Shown here: piece after piece, positions 1-9,450 of the stretch
How positions within the stretch are numbered: the stretch's first letter is position 1
Layout of the letters: every line of letters starts with the position of its first letter
Assembly: GCF_004765805.1 (NCBI RefSeq)
Contig: NZ_ML219773.1
Location: 1,167,395 to 1,231,394, forward strand
Direction of reading: 5' to 3'
DNA: 64,000 nucleotides
From: Halorussus halobius
GTDB lineage: Archaea; Halobacteriota; Halobacteria; Halobacteriales; Haladaptataceae
Translations under genes and position numbers: made by a program
The notes under the pieces: model-generated
What the model was told of the DNA's origin: nothing
The model's input: only the letters and a program-made list of their open reading frames with translations
The model's database searches: none

Positions 1-1
1 T

Positions 2-319
2 AGCCTCCTGCTCGCGCTGTACGCGCTCCCGCCGGTCCGCGAGCGCCTCCACGACCGCGAGTCGGTCGACACGTTCGGCCCGATTCGCTCGACCGACGAG
101 GAAGTCGTCGACGCGCCGGAGACGCCGTGCACCGCCTGCTCTCGCCCGGTCGACACCGGCGTCAAGCGGACGTTCCACGAGACGTTCTACCTCGCGGGCG
201 TCCCGATCTCGCGCGAGGAGAAGGGCCAGAACCACTACTGTCGGTCGTGCGCGCAGGGCGACCCGTTCACCGAGAACGACGTCGAGGACGACGAGGCCGA
301 GACCGCGTTCGAGTTTTAA
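2..319 (+). CDS. C-terminal part of a zinc-ribbon protein (5' end outside window)
   Basis: The reading frame is open from base 2 to the TAA at 317-319, giving the last 105 residues of a protein that begins upstream of the window. The visible part starts with a hydrophobic stretch (SLLLALYALP), probably the end of a membrane helix. An acidic linker follows, then two CxxC pairs (CTAC and CRSC) about 35 residues apart that look like a four-cysteine zinc site, and the tail is acidic. It converges on top6A with only 9 bases between the two stop codons. I do not recognise a named family. A small haloarchaeal membrane-anchored zinc-ribbon protein fits what is visible. Confidence 0.7.
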   Translation, partial: SLLLALYALPPVRERLHDRESVDTFGPIRSTDEEVVDAPETPCTACSRPVDTGVKRTFHETFYLAGVPISREEKGQNHYCRSCAQGDPFTENDVEDDEAETAFEF

Positions 320-328
320 CCGTTCGGT

Positions 329-1420
329 CTACACGACGCCCATCTCGTCGAGCCGCTCGGGCAGGTAGGTCTCGGTCACGAAGTCGAGCCCGTGGGAGGC
401 CAGCGACTGCTGTTCGGACTTCTTGTCGATGTCGAGCTGGAGCTCTATCTGCTCCTCCCAGTAGTCGGTCTGGAACCGCGGGTCCTCCAGTTCGGATTCG
501 AGGGCGTTGACGTCCGAGTCGCTGAGCGGGTCGGTCGGCAGGTCGTACTCCACGATGTCCTCGGGCTGGATGCCGATGAACGTCGCCTCGGGCGTGGCCA
601 GATACTCGCTGAGGTGGGCGGACTTGATGGAGCCGTAGGCCACCGAGCCGTAGATGCGGTACGACCACGGGTCGCCGTCCGTGAACACCGTCACCGGCAG
701 ACCGAGTTCGTCGTGGAGGCGCTTGGTGAGCCGGCGGGTCGCCCGCGCGGGCTGGCCGCCGAGGTGGACCACGATGGCGTCGTACTCGTCGTCGAAGCCG
801 TTCTCGACCAGCCGGTCGCGCATGCCGCCGGTCTCGACGCACAGCACGAAGTCGGCGTCGTTGTCGAGGAACTCGATGGTGTCGGGGTTGTTCGGAATCT
901 GGTAGCCGCCCTGTCCGACGTCGTCCTGACAGTGAATCTCGCGGTCGCCCCGGTTGGTCTGCTCGCGGAGGAGCAGCGGCCCCATCACCTTCGCGCCCGA
1001 CTCCTCCGGGCGCATGTGGAAGTCCTCGCGGGTGACCTCCGAGACGATTTCGAGGTCCTCGATGAGCTGGTTCGACTCGTCCTGGGAGTTGAACTGGGCC
1101 TCCTCGACGTCCCAGCTCTCGGAGAGGTAGTACAGCTCCCGCAGGGTCGACGACCGGTCCTGGTCGAGTTGCTCGGCCAGGAAGTCGATGGTGTACACCG
1201 CCTTCAGCAGCTTGCGCGCGCCCCGGACGCTGTTGGCGCTCCGGGTCGACTCGCGCTCGCCGTACACCCACACGTCCTCCTCTTCGTCGAAGACGATGTT
1301 GCTCTTGGTCCGCGTGGGGACCGACATCTCGGGTATCTCGCCGCGCTGGAACTGGTCGTAGAACTCCGCCGCGAGGTCGACCAGCTTCTCCTGGGCCTCC
1401 GCTTCGTTGTCTGCGCTCAT
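329..1420 (-). CDS. top6A: DNA topoisomerase VI subunit A
   Basis: This is the catalytic subunit (363 aa, normal length) of the archaeal type IIB topoisomerase, which makes transient double-strand breaks and passes another duplex through them. The winged-helix 5Y-CAP domain holds the active-site tyrosine in [10 protein letters not shown] (probably Tyr98). The Toprim metal site is visible as the glutamate in VETGGM (Glu196) and the DGD of TDGDPW (248-250). It lies directly downstream of top6B: its ATG overlaps the top6B stop by 4 bases, so the two are translated as one operon and form the A2B2 enzyme. Spo11 belongs to the same family, but the haloarchaeal setting and the partner gene make Top6A certain. 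Confidence 0.97.
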   Translation of the reverse strand: MSADNEAEAQEKLVDLAAEFYDQFQRGEIPEMSVPTRTKSNIVFDEEEDVWVYGERESTRSANSVRGARKLLKAVYTIDFLAEQLDQDRSSTLRELYYLSESWDVEEAQFNSQDESNQLIEDLEIVSEVTREDFHMRPEESGAKVMGPLLLREQTNRGDREIHCQDDVGQGGYQIPNNPDTIEFLDNDADFVLCVETGGMRDRLVENGFDDEYDAIVVHLGGQPARATRRLTKRLHDELGLPVTVFTDGDPWSYRIYGSVAYGSIKSAHLSEYLATPEATFIGIQPEDIVEYDLPTDPLSDSDVNALESELEDPRFQTDYWEEQIELQLDIDKKSEQQSLASHGLDFVTETYLPERLDEMGVV

Positions 1421-4400
1421 GTGTTGTTAGTGAGTTTGGGGGCTTCGATTCCGTCCACGTTCGCTTCGGCGAATTCGGCGTCCGGTTCCACCCGGTACGT
1501 CAGGGTTTCCGTCTCACCGCTTCCGACGGTCGGTTCCCACTTGACGAACCACTCGTCGTCCATGGGGACCGCCTGTGCGCCGTCCGAGAGGTCCGACGGC
1601 TCGGCGAAGACGATTTCCGTGACCTCCAGGTCGGCGTTGGAGCCGGAGTTGTTCTCGACCACGAGCTCCACCTCGCCGTCCTCGACCTCTCGCTCGACGA
1701 GGACGTTGTTCATGATGCGGGCCATCGCGTCCTCGTACTCGGGTTCGCCCTCGTCGGTCACGTCGGCCAGCTTCTCTGCCATCTTCGGCAGGATGGAGGC
1801 GATGACGCTCTGTTTTTTCTTGCGCTTCTGGAGGGACTTGCGCTTGTTGAGATACGACTTGAGCTCCCTCGCCGCCTCGCGAATCGCCAGCTCTATCTCG
1901 TCCTCGATTTCGGGCACGTTGGCCACCGCGTCCTTGCTCTCGCTGGTGAACGGCACGTTGGTCGAGGCCACGTGGACCATGATGACCGCCGGACCGTTCG
2001 GGATGCCCGAACCGCCGGGCTGGTCGAGGTTGTAGTTGCGCCAGCCGATGGACTTGACGACGTCCGTGGTGGCGCAGGCCCCGCGCTGGTAGACCAGCGG
2101 GACCCGGTTCGCAAAGCGGAGCACCTCGGCCTGTCCCTCGGCTTCGAGGTCGCCGCCGTAGGCGATGCCCGCCTCCACGATGAACGGGTCGCCGCCGTGG
2201 ACCTCGGCGTCGCGGGTCGACGCCGCGTAGAAGTCGGCGTCGTACTCCTTCCGGAGGCCGGCCTCCACGAGGTCGTCGGTGATGGGCGACAGGCAGTTGG
2301 TCGGCGGCGCGATGATGTCGGTCGCCTTCATCGCGTCGAGCAGGTCGCTGGCGGCGTCGCGGTCGTCCACGAACTCGCGGACCTTCGGCACGTCGTCGGG
2401 CACCGTGACCATCGTGTTCCAGACCTCCATCACGACGTTCTCGCGGGCGGTGTCGCCGACGGTGGCGTCGTCGTACTCCTCGGTCTGGTCGGCGGCGCGG
2501 TCGACGTACTCGACGAGGGTCGCGTGGGTCGCGCGGTCGCGCTCGCGCCCCTTCTCGAACCGCTTGGCGAGTCGCTCGGCCAGCCCGTGGACCGTCTCGT
2601 CGTCCTTCCGGGTGCTGGTGGCCGCGTCGACCAGCGCGTAGAGGTCGCTCGTCCGGTCGTCGGTGAGTCGCTCCCACGCGGCCTCGACCGCGTTCTCTTG
2701 GACCGTGTCGCCGAACGTCGCGTCGTGGTCGTCGCCCACCTCCTCGGCGACCTCGGAGACGATTCCGACCAGTTCGTGGTGGGCCAGGCGGTCGCGGGCG
2801 CAGACGGCGTCGGCGACCGCGTCGCCGAACGCGGCGGTGGCGTCCTTGCCCTTGTTGGCGACCGCGTCGGCGACGGCGCGCGCGAGGTCGGACTGCTCGT
2901 GGCTTTGGGGCGGCGTCCACGCGGCCTCCCGGCCGACGTGGCGGTCCCGGAACTCGTCGAGGATGGAGTCGGCGGTCTTGCGACCGACCCGGGTGAACTC
3001 CTCCTGGACGAACCCCGAGACGCTGTGGGAGTCGGTCGCCGCCAGCATCTTGAGGACGGTGCCGAGTTCCACGCCGTGGGGGTGTGGCCGTATCTCCTCG
3101 GTCTCGGCGGGGAGTTCGGCCCCGTCGGCCCGCTCGAACTGCCGGGGCTCGTCCATGCTGGGCTCCTGAAACGTGATGCGGGCGTGGGGGTTGACGACGG
3201 CCGTGTGCTTGACGTACTGGAGGAGCTGTGACCGGGCGCGCATGTTGGCCTCCATCTCCAGTTCGATGCGGGTGCCGTGCGTGTGGTTGACGTGTTTTCC
3301 GGGCGGCGGCGAGTCCGATTCGTCTTTGATCTCGGGCTCGTTCTCGTCGGTGTCGATGACGAGTTCGAGGTAGCGTTCGCTCCCGGACTCGGTCTTGCTG
3401 GTCACCTTCGCCGGCTTGCCGGAGGTCAACTGCGAGTACAGCACAGCCGCCGAGATACCGATGCCCTGCTGGCCGCGACTGTTCTTGACGCTGAGCGCAC
3501 CGTCGTTTGCGACGACGAAGTTTTCGTCTGCTCCCGTCGCACCCGGAACCGAGATGTCGTAGACGTACTCCGGTGGGTCGGTCGCCTCGACGTTCTCCAC
3601 TCGTAGTAGACACATATCGGAGTCGGTGAGACCGTGAAGGTTCTGCACCGTTTCCCAGAGTGCTGTCAACTCCTCCGTTGGCCGGTGGTCGTCGTCGAGA
3701 AGCCCCATCTCCCTGAGGTTGTGGACGTACCGTGGCTTCTCGACGTACTCGCCCGCTATCGCATCTTCGATAAGTGACCGATACACCTCCGCGTGGTCGA
3801 TATCCGACCCGACGCCAGCTCCCAGTAACAGACCGGGAACGGTATCCGGGACGGTTTCTCGTGACGTGTCTTCGACCCGAACGTCGTCGAGAAGGGAGAC
3901 TGGAATGCGTTTGTACTGCTGCTCGCCCGGCCGAGTCTGCGTCTCGAACACGTCTCCCAGGGTCACGTCCTCGCCGTACACTTTCGTTCGATACGTCGTC
4001 GCCGAGTCGTCGGCGTACCCGCTGGCGTTTTCGACGACCTCCGTACTCGCCAGTACCCCCTGCATATTCCAGAGGACCGAAAGCTGTCGAGCCAACGTCT
4101 CGCTCGTCGTGGTGTGTGAGAGTTCGTTGCCCGGATACGAGTCCGACCCGTCTCCTTGGTAGAGCGCGGCGATGAACTGGCGCTGGCGTTCGGGGTCGGC
4201 CTCGAAGACGAACTCCGGGACACGTTTGTTACTGGCAGCGTCGCCACAGCGGTTTTTGAGGAACATCGCCAACGGTGACCCGAACGCTTTCACGCGGGTC
4301 GAGTTGCGTTCCCGCTCGACCGTCGTTGTCGAACCGCCGACGCCCGCGACCGCCCGTTCAGTCGCCTCGACCAACGTCGACTCGTGAGAGCCGAACGTGA

Positions 4401-5535
4401 GGCCGATTTGTCGGTCGTCGGCGTGCCCCTCCGAAATGTAGTAGGCGACAAGCTCCATGAAGGACTCCGAGAGTTCGACGGTGACCGGTATCGTGGTCGT
4501 CTCACCACCGACTTGATACGTTTTGAACTCGCAGTCGGCGGCCCTGTCTTCCCAGCCGAGTTCCAGCACTTTCTCCGCGGGGAGATACCCCTTCTCGATG
4601 TAGTTTTGCTCCAAACTGTCACGAAGTATTTCGACGCCGTCGTACCGGTAGTAGTACCGCTTTCGGCCGCTGTCCTCGGACGGTTTCCGACGCACCGTCT
4701 CGCCCGACCGAATGTCGGCCAACGTCTCCTCGTCGAACCCGTAGACGTACACTCGTCTGTCTTCGAGTTGGTCGGCCGTGAGATGGTTCAGCAGGTTCAC
4801 CTCCGACGTCGTCTCGTCGAAACCGGGGAGCCTTCGCGGAGCGAGAATCGTCTCTCCCGCCGCGAGTTCTCCGGCGTTGACCTCCCTCGTATCGCCGTCC
4901 TTCGTGACGCTGAACAGGCTGTGGTTCCCCGTGACCTCGACGGTGCGTCCCTTCTCGGTCGTGATCTCGTAGGTCCGCTCGTCCGTCTCGTGACGGATAG
5001 CGTGCGTGACCGACTCCCACGACATCTCGTGACTGTCTCGGGTGAACGACGGGACCTCTATCTCGTCCGGAATCGGAGCCGTTCCCGCCCCGTCTTGGGG
5101 CAGATAGGCGTCACACAGCATCCCGATAGGGACGAAATCGACCTCGCCGTTTCGTCGTACCAACAGTCGCTGGTCGGGCGTCAACGACTGCTCTCGGCTG
5201 TGAAATCGCGAGCCGTACAGCAGCTTCCCGAACACCTTGGGTACCTCCTCTTTTGTGATGCCCGGGCCGTTGTCCTCGATTACGAGCGTGTAGTAGTCGC
5301 CCGCGTCGTCTATCCTCACGGAGATGTCGGGCTTCTCGCCGGCCTCCTCGGTCGCGTCGAGGGCGTTGTCGACCGCCTCCTTGACTGCCGTCACCAGCGC
5401 TCGGGCCCCGCTGTCGAACCCGAGCATGTGCTTGTTCTTCTCGAAGAACTCGGCGATAGATATCTGGCGCTGGCTCTCGGCCAGCTCCTCGGCGACCCCC
5501 TCCTCGTCGCCGAGCGTCGACTGGATGGATGGCAT
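1417..5535 (-). CDS. top6B: DNA topoisomerase VI subunit B, interrupted by an intein
   Basis: This is the ATPase subunit of topoisomerase VI. The ORF encodes 1372 aa, of which 573 are an intein, so the spliced protein would be about 799 aa, the expected size for a haloarchaeal Top6B. GHKL ATPase motifs are clear: [10 protein letters not shown] (N-box, about residues 52-61), EDNGPG (about 87-92), and the ATP lid SRGQQGIG just after the intein. The helix-two-turn-helix and transducer regions follow, with a C-terminal Ig-like extension (from about LVERE to the end). I chose the ATG at 5533-5535 ([10 protein letters not shown]). The ORF stays open upstream, but that extension is non-conserved and crosses a TATA-like element at 5561-5570. 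The gene precedes and overlaps top6A. Confidence 0.95.
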   Translation of the reverse strand: MPSIQSTLGDEEGVAEELAESQRQISIAEFFEKNKHMLGFDSGARALVTAVKEAVDNALDATEEAGEKPDISVRIDDAGDYYTLVIEDNGPGITKEEVPKVFGKLLYGSRFHSREQSLTPDQRLLVRRNGEVDFVPIGMLCDAYLPQDGAGTAPIPDEIEVPSFTRDSHEMSWESVTHAIRHETDERTYEITTEKGRTVEVTGNHSLFSVTKDGDTREVNAGELAAGETILAPRRLPGFDETTSEVNLLNHLTADQLEDRRVYVYGFDEETLADIRSGETVRRKPSEDSGRKRYYYRYDGVEILRDSLEQNYIEKGYLPAEKVLELGWEDRAADCEFKTYQVGGETTTIPVTVELSESFMELVAYYISEGHADDRQIGLTFGSHESTLVEATERAVAGVGGSTTTVERERNSTRVKAFGSPLAMFLKNRCGDAASNKRVPEFVFEADPERQRQFIAALYQGDGSDSYPGNELSHTTTSETLARQLSVLWNMQGVLASTEVVENASGYADDSATTYRTKVYGEDVTLGDVFETQTRPGEQQYKRIPVSLLDDVRVEDTSRETVPDTVPGLLLGAGVGSDIDHAEVYRSLIEDAIAGEYVEKPRYVHNLREMGLLDDDHRPTEELTALWETVQNLHGLTDSDMCLLRVENVEATDPPEYVYDISVPGATGADENFVVANDGALSVKNSRGQQGIGISAAVLYSQLTSGKPAKVTSKTESGSERYLELVIDTDENEPEIKDESDSPPPGKHVNHTHGTRIELEMEANMRARSQLLQYVKHTAVVNPHARITFQEPSMDEPRQFERADGAELPAETEEIRPHPHGVELGTVLKMLAATDSHSVSGFVQEEFTRVGRKTADSILDEFRDRHVGREAAWTPPQSHEQSDLARAVADAVANKGKDATAAFGDAVADAVCARDRLAHHELVGIVSEVAEEVGDDHDATFGDTVQENAVEAAWERLTDDRTSDLYALVDAATSTRKDDETVHGLAERLAKRFEKGRERDRATHATLVEYVDRAADQTEEYDDATVGDTARENVVMEVWNTMVTVPDDVPKVREFVDDRDAASDLLDAMKATDIIAPPTNCLSPITDDLVEAGLRKEYDADFYAASTRDAEVHGGDPFIVEAGIAYGGDLEAEGQAEVLRFANRVPLVYQRGACATTDVVKSIGWRNYNLDQPGGSGIPNGPAVIMVHVASTNVPFTSESKDAVANVPEIEDEIELAIREAARELKSYLNKRKSLQKRKKKQSVIASILPKMAEKLADVTDEGEPEYEDAMARIMNNVLVEREVEDGEVELVVENNSGSNADLEVTEIVFAEPSDLSDGAQAVPMDDEWFVKWEPTVGSGETETLTYRVEPDAEFAEANVDGIEAPKLTNNT
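3481..5199 (-). other. Intein in Top6B with LAGLIDADG-type homing endonuclease
   Basis: This is an in-frame protein-splicing element of exactly 573 codons (host residues 113-685) between ...YGSRFH and SRGQQGIG.... Removing it restores a continuous GHKL ATPase domain. Its first residue is Ser, its last is Asn ([10 protein letters not shown]) and the +1 residue is Ser, as splicing requires. The penultimate residue is Lys instead of the usual His. Two dodecapeptide motifs of a LAGLIDADG/DOD endonuclease are seen as LVAYYISEG and [10 protein letters not shown], each with an acidic residue at the expected end, so the endonuclease may be active. Base composition is visibly less GC-rich than the flanking extein sequence, in line with horizontal transfer. 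Confidence 0.93.
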
Positions 5536-5560
5536 TCGTGCGTAGTCCGTAGCCGCGTGG

Positions 5561-5570
5561 ACGTTAAAGG
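5561..5570 (-). promoter_or_regulatory. TATA-like promoter element of top6B
   Basis: Read on the minus strand this is CCTTTAACGT, an AT-rich block in otherwise GC-rich DNA, 26-35 bases upstream of the chosen top6B ATG (5535). That spacing would give a nearly leaderless transcript, which is common in haloarchaea. It supports the start at MPSIQ over the longer ORF. Confidence 0.5.
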
Positions 5571-5793
5571 TGTCTCGGTGGCGCGAAGTGAAAGTGAAAG
5601 TGTCGACGGACCCCGCTCCCGTAGGCCGATTCCGGCCGGTCGACGTCGCTGACCAGCGAGACGCTAGCTTCCGCCGATGCCCAGCGGACGACCTCACCGC
5701 CCCGCACTACACCGCCCGCCCCGACGCCGCACCGCGCGCTCCCGCCACGGGCGAAAATCACCTATGGCTGCCCGCCGTAGACCGACGAACGCG

Positions 5794-6615
5794 ATGGTGG
5801 GGGACGAGACGAGTCTGCGAGCGGCCGACGAGTCGAACCGCGAGCCCCGCGGCGGGCGCGAGCCCGCGATAGCTCTCGACGACGTGACCGTCGACTTCGG
5901 GGCGGTCCGGGCGCTCGCGGACGTGAGCCTCCGGGTCGAGGACGGCGAGTTCGTCACGGTCATCGGCCCCTCGGGCTGTGGCAAGACCACGCTGCTCCGG
6001 ACGGTCGGCGGCTTGCAAGAGCCGACCGCCGGGACGGTGCGGGTGGCCGGCGAGACGCCCGAGCGCGCTCGCCGGGCGGGCGCGTTCGGCTTCGTGTTCC
6101 AGCACCACGCCCTGCTGCCGTGGAAGTCGGCGCTGGACAACGTCGTCTTCCTCCGGCGGCTGGCCGGGAAACCCCCCGACCGGGAGCGGGCGCGGGACCT
6201 GCTGGGGACGCTCGGCCTCGCGGGATTCGAGGACGCCCGGCCGGCCGAGCTCTCGGGCGGGATGGCCCAGCGGGTCGCCATCGCCCGCGCGCTCCACCTC
6301 GGCGCGGACGTGCTGTTGATGGACGAGCCGTTCGGCGAACTCGACGAACTCACCCGCGAGGAGATGGGCGTCGAGGTCCGGCGGGTGTGGCGCGACCGCC
6401 GGAAGACCGTGGTGTTCGTGACCCACAGCGTCCCCGAGGCGGTCTTTCTCGCCGACAGGTGCGTCGTGATGAGCGACGCGCCGGGCGAGGTCGCGGGCGC
6501 GTTCGACGTCGACCTGCCCCGGCCCCGCGACGAGTCGGTGTACGGCACCGAACCGTTCCAGCGACAGGTCGCGGCGGTCCGGACCGCGCTCCACGACGGG
6601 GACGGCGGGCGATGA
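5794..6615 (+). CDS. ABC transporter ATP-binding protein (NitT/TauT/THI5-type)
   Basis: This is the nucleotide-binding subunit (273 aa) of an uptake ABC transporter. Walker A is GPSGCGKTT, the Q-loop region is VFQHHALLPW, the signature is LSGGMAQRVAIARAL, Walker B is VLLMDEPF and the switch histidine is in VFVTHS. The LSGGMAQ form and overall look match the SsuB/TauB/ThiZ branch. I start at ATG 5794 (MVGDETS). An upstream ATG at 5764 is also possible. Its TGA overlaps the ATG of the next gene, a permease, by 4 bases. The other half of the system (a second permease and a binding protein) lies on the opposite strand immediately downstream. Confidence 0.88.
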   Translation: MVGDETSLRAADESNREPRGGREPAIALDDVTVDFGAVRALADVSLRVEDGEFVTVIGPSGCGKTTLLRTVGGLQEPTAGTVRVAGETPERARRAGAFGFVFQHHALLPWKSALDNVVFLRRLAGKPPDRERARDLLGTLGLAGFEDARPAELSGGMAQRVAIARALHLGADVLLMDEPFGELDELTREEMGVEVRRVWRDRRKTVVFVTHSVPEAVFLADRCVVMSDAPGEVAGAFDVDLPRPRDESVYGTEPFQRQVAAVRTALHDGDGGR

Positions 6616-7367
6616 GCTACGCCGACCGGGTCCCGGCCGCCCGCGTCTCGCTGCCGGTCGCGGCGCTCGCGGCGGGCGTGGCGGCGTGGTGGGCGCTGGT
6701 CGCCGTCTTCGAGGTGCCACCGTACCTGCTGCCCGCGCCTGGTGCGGTCGCTGCGCGACTCGTCGGCCAGCCGGACCTCTACGTCCGGAGCGCGCGGGCC
6801 ACGCTCCGGACCGTCCTCGCCGGGGGCGCTGTCGGCGTCTGCGCCGGGTTCGGCGCGGCCGCCGTGGTGGCCACCTCGTCGGTCCTCCGGCGCGCGCTCT
6901 ACCCGTATCTCGTCACCGCGCGCGTGTTGCCGAAGGTCGCCGTCGCGCCCCTCCTGCTGGTGTATCTGGGCACCGGGACGGGGACGGCGCTGGCGTTCGT
7001 CGCGCTGGTCTCGTTTTTCCCGACGTTCGTGAGTTCGGCCGCGGGCCTCCGGGGGACGCCCGAGGCGTACCTCGACCTGCTCCGCTCGGTGGACGCGGGT
7101 CGAGTCGAGACCCTCGCCTTCGTCCGGATTCCGGCGGCCCTGCCCGCCATCTTCGCCGGCCTCAAGCAGTCGGCGGCGCTCGCGGTCGTCGGTGCCGTGG
7201 TCGCCGAGTGGATAGTGACCGACGAGGGCCTGGGGTACCTCGTCCTCGTGGGCGCGGAGAACGTCCAGACCGACCTCGTGATGGCGGCGGTCGTCGTCCT
7301 CTTCGTCGAGGGAATGGCGGTGTACGGACTGGTCGCGGCGGTCGAGAACCGGGTGTCGTGGCAGTAA
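6612..7367 (+). CDS. ABC transporter permease (SsuC/TauC/ThiX-like), first copy
   Basis: This 251-aa inner-membrane permease has about six predicted helices (VAALAAGVAAWWALVAVF at the N-terminus, and AVVVLFVEGMAVYGLVAA at the C-terminus). The cytoplasmic EAA-type loop that docks on the ATPase is recognisable around EAYLDLLRSVDAGRVETLAF. The family (BPD_transp_1, NitT/TauT class) moves small anions or thiamine-pyrimidine precursors. Its start ATG overlaps the stop of the ATPase gene, so the two are coupled. It ends 21 bases from the stop of a second permease on the opposite strand. Confidence 0.88.
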   Translation: MSYADRVPAARVSLPVAALAAGVAAWWALVAVFEVPPYLLPAPGAVAARLVGQPDLYVRSARATLRTVLAGGAVGVCAGFGAAAVVATSSVLRRALYPYLVTARVLPKVAVAPLLLVYLGTGTGTALAFVALVSFFPTFVSSAAGLRGTPEAYLDLLRSVDAGRVETLAFVRIPAALPAIFAGLKQSAALAVVGAVVAEWIVTDEGLGYLVLVGAENVQTDLVMAAVVVLFVEGMAVYGLVAAVENRVSWQ

Positions 7368-7388
7368 CACCCCCCAGTCGTCCGCTCC

Positions 7389-8234
7389 CTACCCCCTGTC
7401 GAATCGGCGCTCGACCAGCGCGGGAATCAGATAGAACCCCACGCCCAGCGCCGCCAGCACGCCGAGCGCGGCCACCATCCGGGCGGTCCGGAGGTACGTC
7501 GAGGCCCGGAACACCTCGTAGCCGATGCCGGCGTCGAGCGCGAGGAACTCCGCGACCACCGCGCCGACGACCGCCGCCACGGTGGCTATCTTCAGCCCGG
7601 CGAACGCGTGGGGTGCGGCGGCCGGGAGCCGGACGCGGAGGAACTGCTGGATTCGCGACGCGCCGACCGAGCGCGCGAGCGCCACGTACTCCTCGGGCGT
7701 GGCGCACAACCCCTGATAGGTCGCTATCGTCACGGGGAACACCGCGAGCGTGGCCGCCAGCAGCGCGCGCGCCGGCACGCCGTCGCCGGCCCACCGGAAC
7801 AGCAGCGGCGCGACCGCGACGGCGGGGACGATGCGGAGCGCGACCACGTACGGCCGGACGACCGTCGCGGCGGTCTCGGAGGCGGCCATCGCCACCGCGA
7901 GCGCCCCACCGACGCTCGCGCCCCCGAGGACCCCCAGTCCGACCGTCACCGCCGTCACGCCGGCGGCGTCGAGCAGGGTCGGCCAGTGGGTCGCGAGCGC
8001 GCCCGCGACGTCGCCGGGGCTCGGGAACACGACGGTCGGGAGCGCGGTGAATCGCGCGGTCGCCCACCACGCCGCGAGGACGAGTCCGGCCACCAGCAGG
8101 GGCGGCGTCGCCCGCTGCGCGACCGCGCCGGTGCGACTCGCGAGCGAGCGCGTGGCCACCGCTCCGGCCGAGCGCGCGCGCCCGGCGTCCTCGGGCGGGG
8201 CCCGGGACGAGTGGGACGGCGGCCCTGACGCCAT
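7389..8234 (-). CDS. ABC transporter permease (SsuC/TauC/ThiX-like), second copy
   Basis: This second NitT/TauT-class permease (281 aa) has a 40-residue basic/polar N-terminal extension before the first helix (PPLLVAGLVLAAWWATARF). Helices and an EAA-like loop (EEYVALARSVGASRIQQFL) match those of the permease on the plus strand, but the two are clearly diverged and not a recent duplication. Its ATG overlaps the TGA of the binding-protein gene upstream (TGATG), so the two are translated together. No second ATPase is present nearby. The simplest reading is a heterodimeric permease sharing the single ATPase encoded at 5794-6615. Confidence 0.87.
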   Translation of the reverse strand: MASGPPSHSSRAPPEDAGRARSAGAVATRSLASRTGAVAQRATPPLLVAGLVLAAWWATARFTALPTVVFPSPGDVAGALATHWPTLLDAAGVTAVTVGLGVLGGASVGGALAVAMAASETAATVVRPYVVALRIVPAVAVAPLLFRWAGDGVPARALLAATLAVFPVTIATYQGLCATPEEYVALARSVGASRIQQFLRVRLPAAAPHAFAGLKIATVAAVVGAVVAEFLALDAGIGYEVFRASTYLRTARMVAALGVLAALGVGFYLIPALVERRFDRG

Positions 8235-9391
8235 CAGTTACCGCCCGTCGTGGTCGGGTCGGTCCCGTCCGACGTGGTCGTCCGGTCGCCGTCCGTCGCG
8301 GTGGTGTCGGTTCCGGTCGCGGTCCCCTCGCCGACCGAGACGCGCGAGGCGTAGTCGCCCACGTACGCGCTCTCGGCGTCGAGGTACTCGTTGGTCCACG
8401 TCGATTCGGGGTCGACTTCGCCGCCGAGCAGGTCGGCGTCGGCCAGCGCCTCGTAGGTCCTCGCCCACGGGTCGGGCTCGCTCCATCCCCAGCCGTTCTC
8501 GCGGACGGCCGGCGAGACGAGGTAGCCCCGGGCCATCTCGACCCACTTCTCGCGCTCGACCGCCCGGGACTCCGCCAGCGAGGGATTCGCCGCTATCAGG
8601 AGGTCGACCGCCTCGTCGGGGTTCTCGGTCGCCCACGCCGCGCCCCGGGCGGTCCCGGTCAGGAAGGCTCGCACCGCGTCGGGGTTCTCGTCGACGAAGT
8701 CGGGATCGGCGGCGACGACGTGGCCGTACGAGGGGATGGCGTCCGCGACCGAAATCGAGGACACCTCGGTCCCGTCCTGGCGCGCGGTCACGGCGTCGCC
8801 GAACACGCCGCCCGCCGCGTCGACGTCGCCAGCGAGCAACTGCTGGACCGTGTCGAACCCGGAGTCGACCATCTCAACCTCCGAGAGCACGCCTCCCCGC
8901 TCGAGCATGAGCCGCGTGAGAACCCGGACCATCCCGGGGCCGGTGCCGACCGTCCGGCCCGCGAGCTGGTCGACACTCGTCAACTCCTCGCCGAAGGTCT
9001 CGCGCGTGGTGAACACCACGACCGGACTGCGCTGCATCACGACGCCGACCGCCACCGGCGAGAGGTCGCGCGTGTTGATATTGAGTAGCTGGTCGGCGCT
9101 CGTGATCGCCAGCGGCGCGTTGCCCAGCCCGGCTTGCCGCGCCGAGAAGTCCGACCCCTGCCCGCTCTCGATGCCGGCGAGTTCGAGGCCGGCCTCCTCG
9201 TAGAAGCCGCGCTCGGACGCGACGTAGTAGGGGACGTGCAGGCCGTTGGGTCGCCAGTTGAGCAGCAGCGACGCGCTCGTCGCGTTCTGACCCGCCGGCG
9301 GCCCGACCGCCCCCGTCGTCCCGACCCCGCCCGTCAGTCCGACCGCGCTCGCACCCACTGCACGAAGAATCCGTCGTCGTGTCTCCCCCAT
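8234..9391 (-). CDS. ABC substrate-binding protein, NMT1/THI5-like, Tat-exported
   Basis: This is an extracellular solute-binding protein of 385 aa. The N-terminus has a twin-arginine signal (ETRRRILRAVGASAVGLTGG). The mature part opens with LLLNWRPNGLHVPYYVASE and GFYEEAGLEL, the signature opening of the NMT1/THI5 family that binds thiamine-pyrimidine precursors, sulfonates or similar anions. The C-terminus is a Thr/Asp/Gly-rich tail of about 35 residues typical of haloarchaeal surface proteins. No lipobox cysteine is visible. It is followed by the overlapping second permease. Family membership suggests pyrimidine/thiamine precursor uptake, but the ligand cannot be read from the sequence, and I see no thiamine riboswitch upstream. 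Confidence 0.87.
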   Translation of the reverse strand: MGETRRRILRAVGASAVGLTGGVGTTGAVGPPAGQNATSASLLLNWRPNGLHVPYYVASERGFYEEAGLELAGIESGQGSDFSARQAGLGNAPLAITSADQLLNINTRDLSPVAVGVVMQRSPVVVFTTRETFGEELTSVDQLAGRTVGTGPGMVRVLTRLMLERGGVLSEVEMVDSGFDTVQQLLAGDVDAAGGVFGDAVTARQDGTEVSSISVADAIPSYGHVVAADPDFVDENPDAVRAFLTGTARGAAWATENPDEAVDLLIAANPSLAESRAVEREKWVEMARGYLVSPAVRENGWGWSEPDPWARTYEALADADLLGGEVDPESTWTNEYLDAESAYVGDYASRVSVGEGTATGTDTTATDGDRTTTSDGTDPTTTGGN

Positions 9392-9450
9392 GTTTCCACA
9401 GGAGGCACGGCTGTCGGGCGTAAAATAGTTCGGGCAGAGTGGGGCCGTCG

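Noticed and set aside
9392..9450. Thiamine riboswitch upstream of the THI5-like binding protein
   Set aside because: The leader is too short and GC-rich, and none of the conserved TPP-riboswitch core motifs are present.
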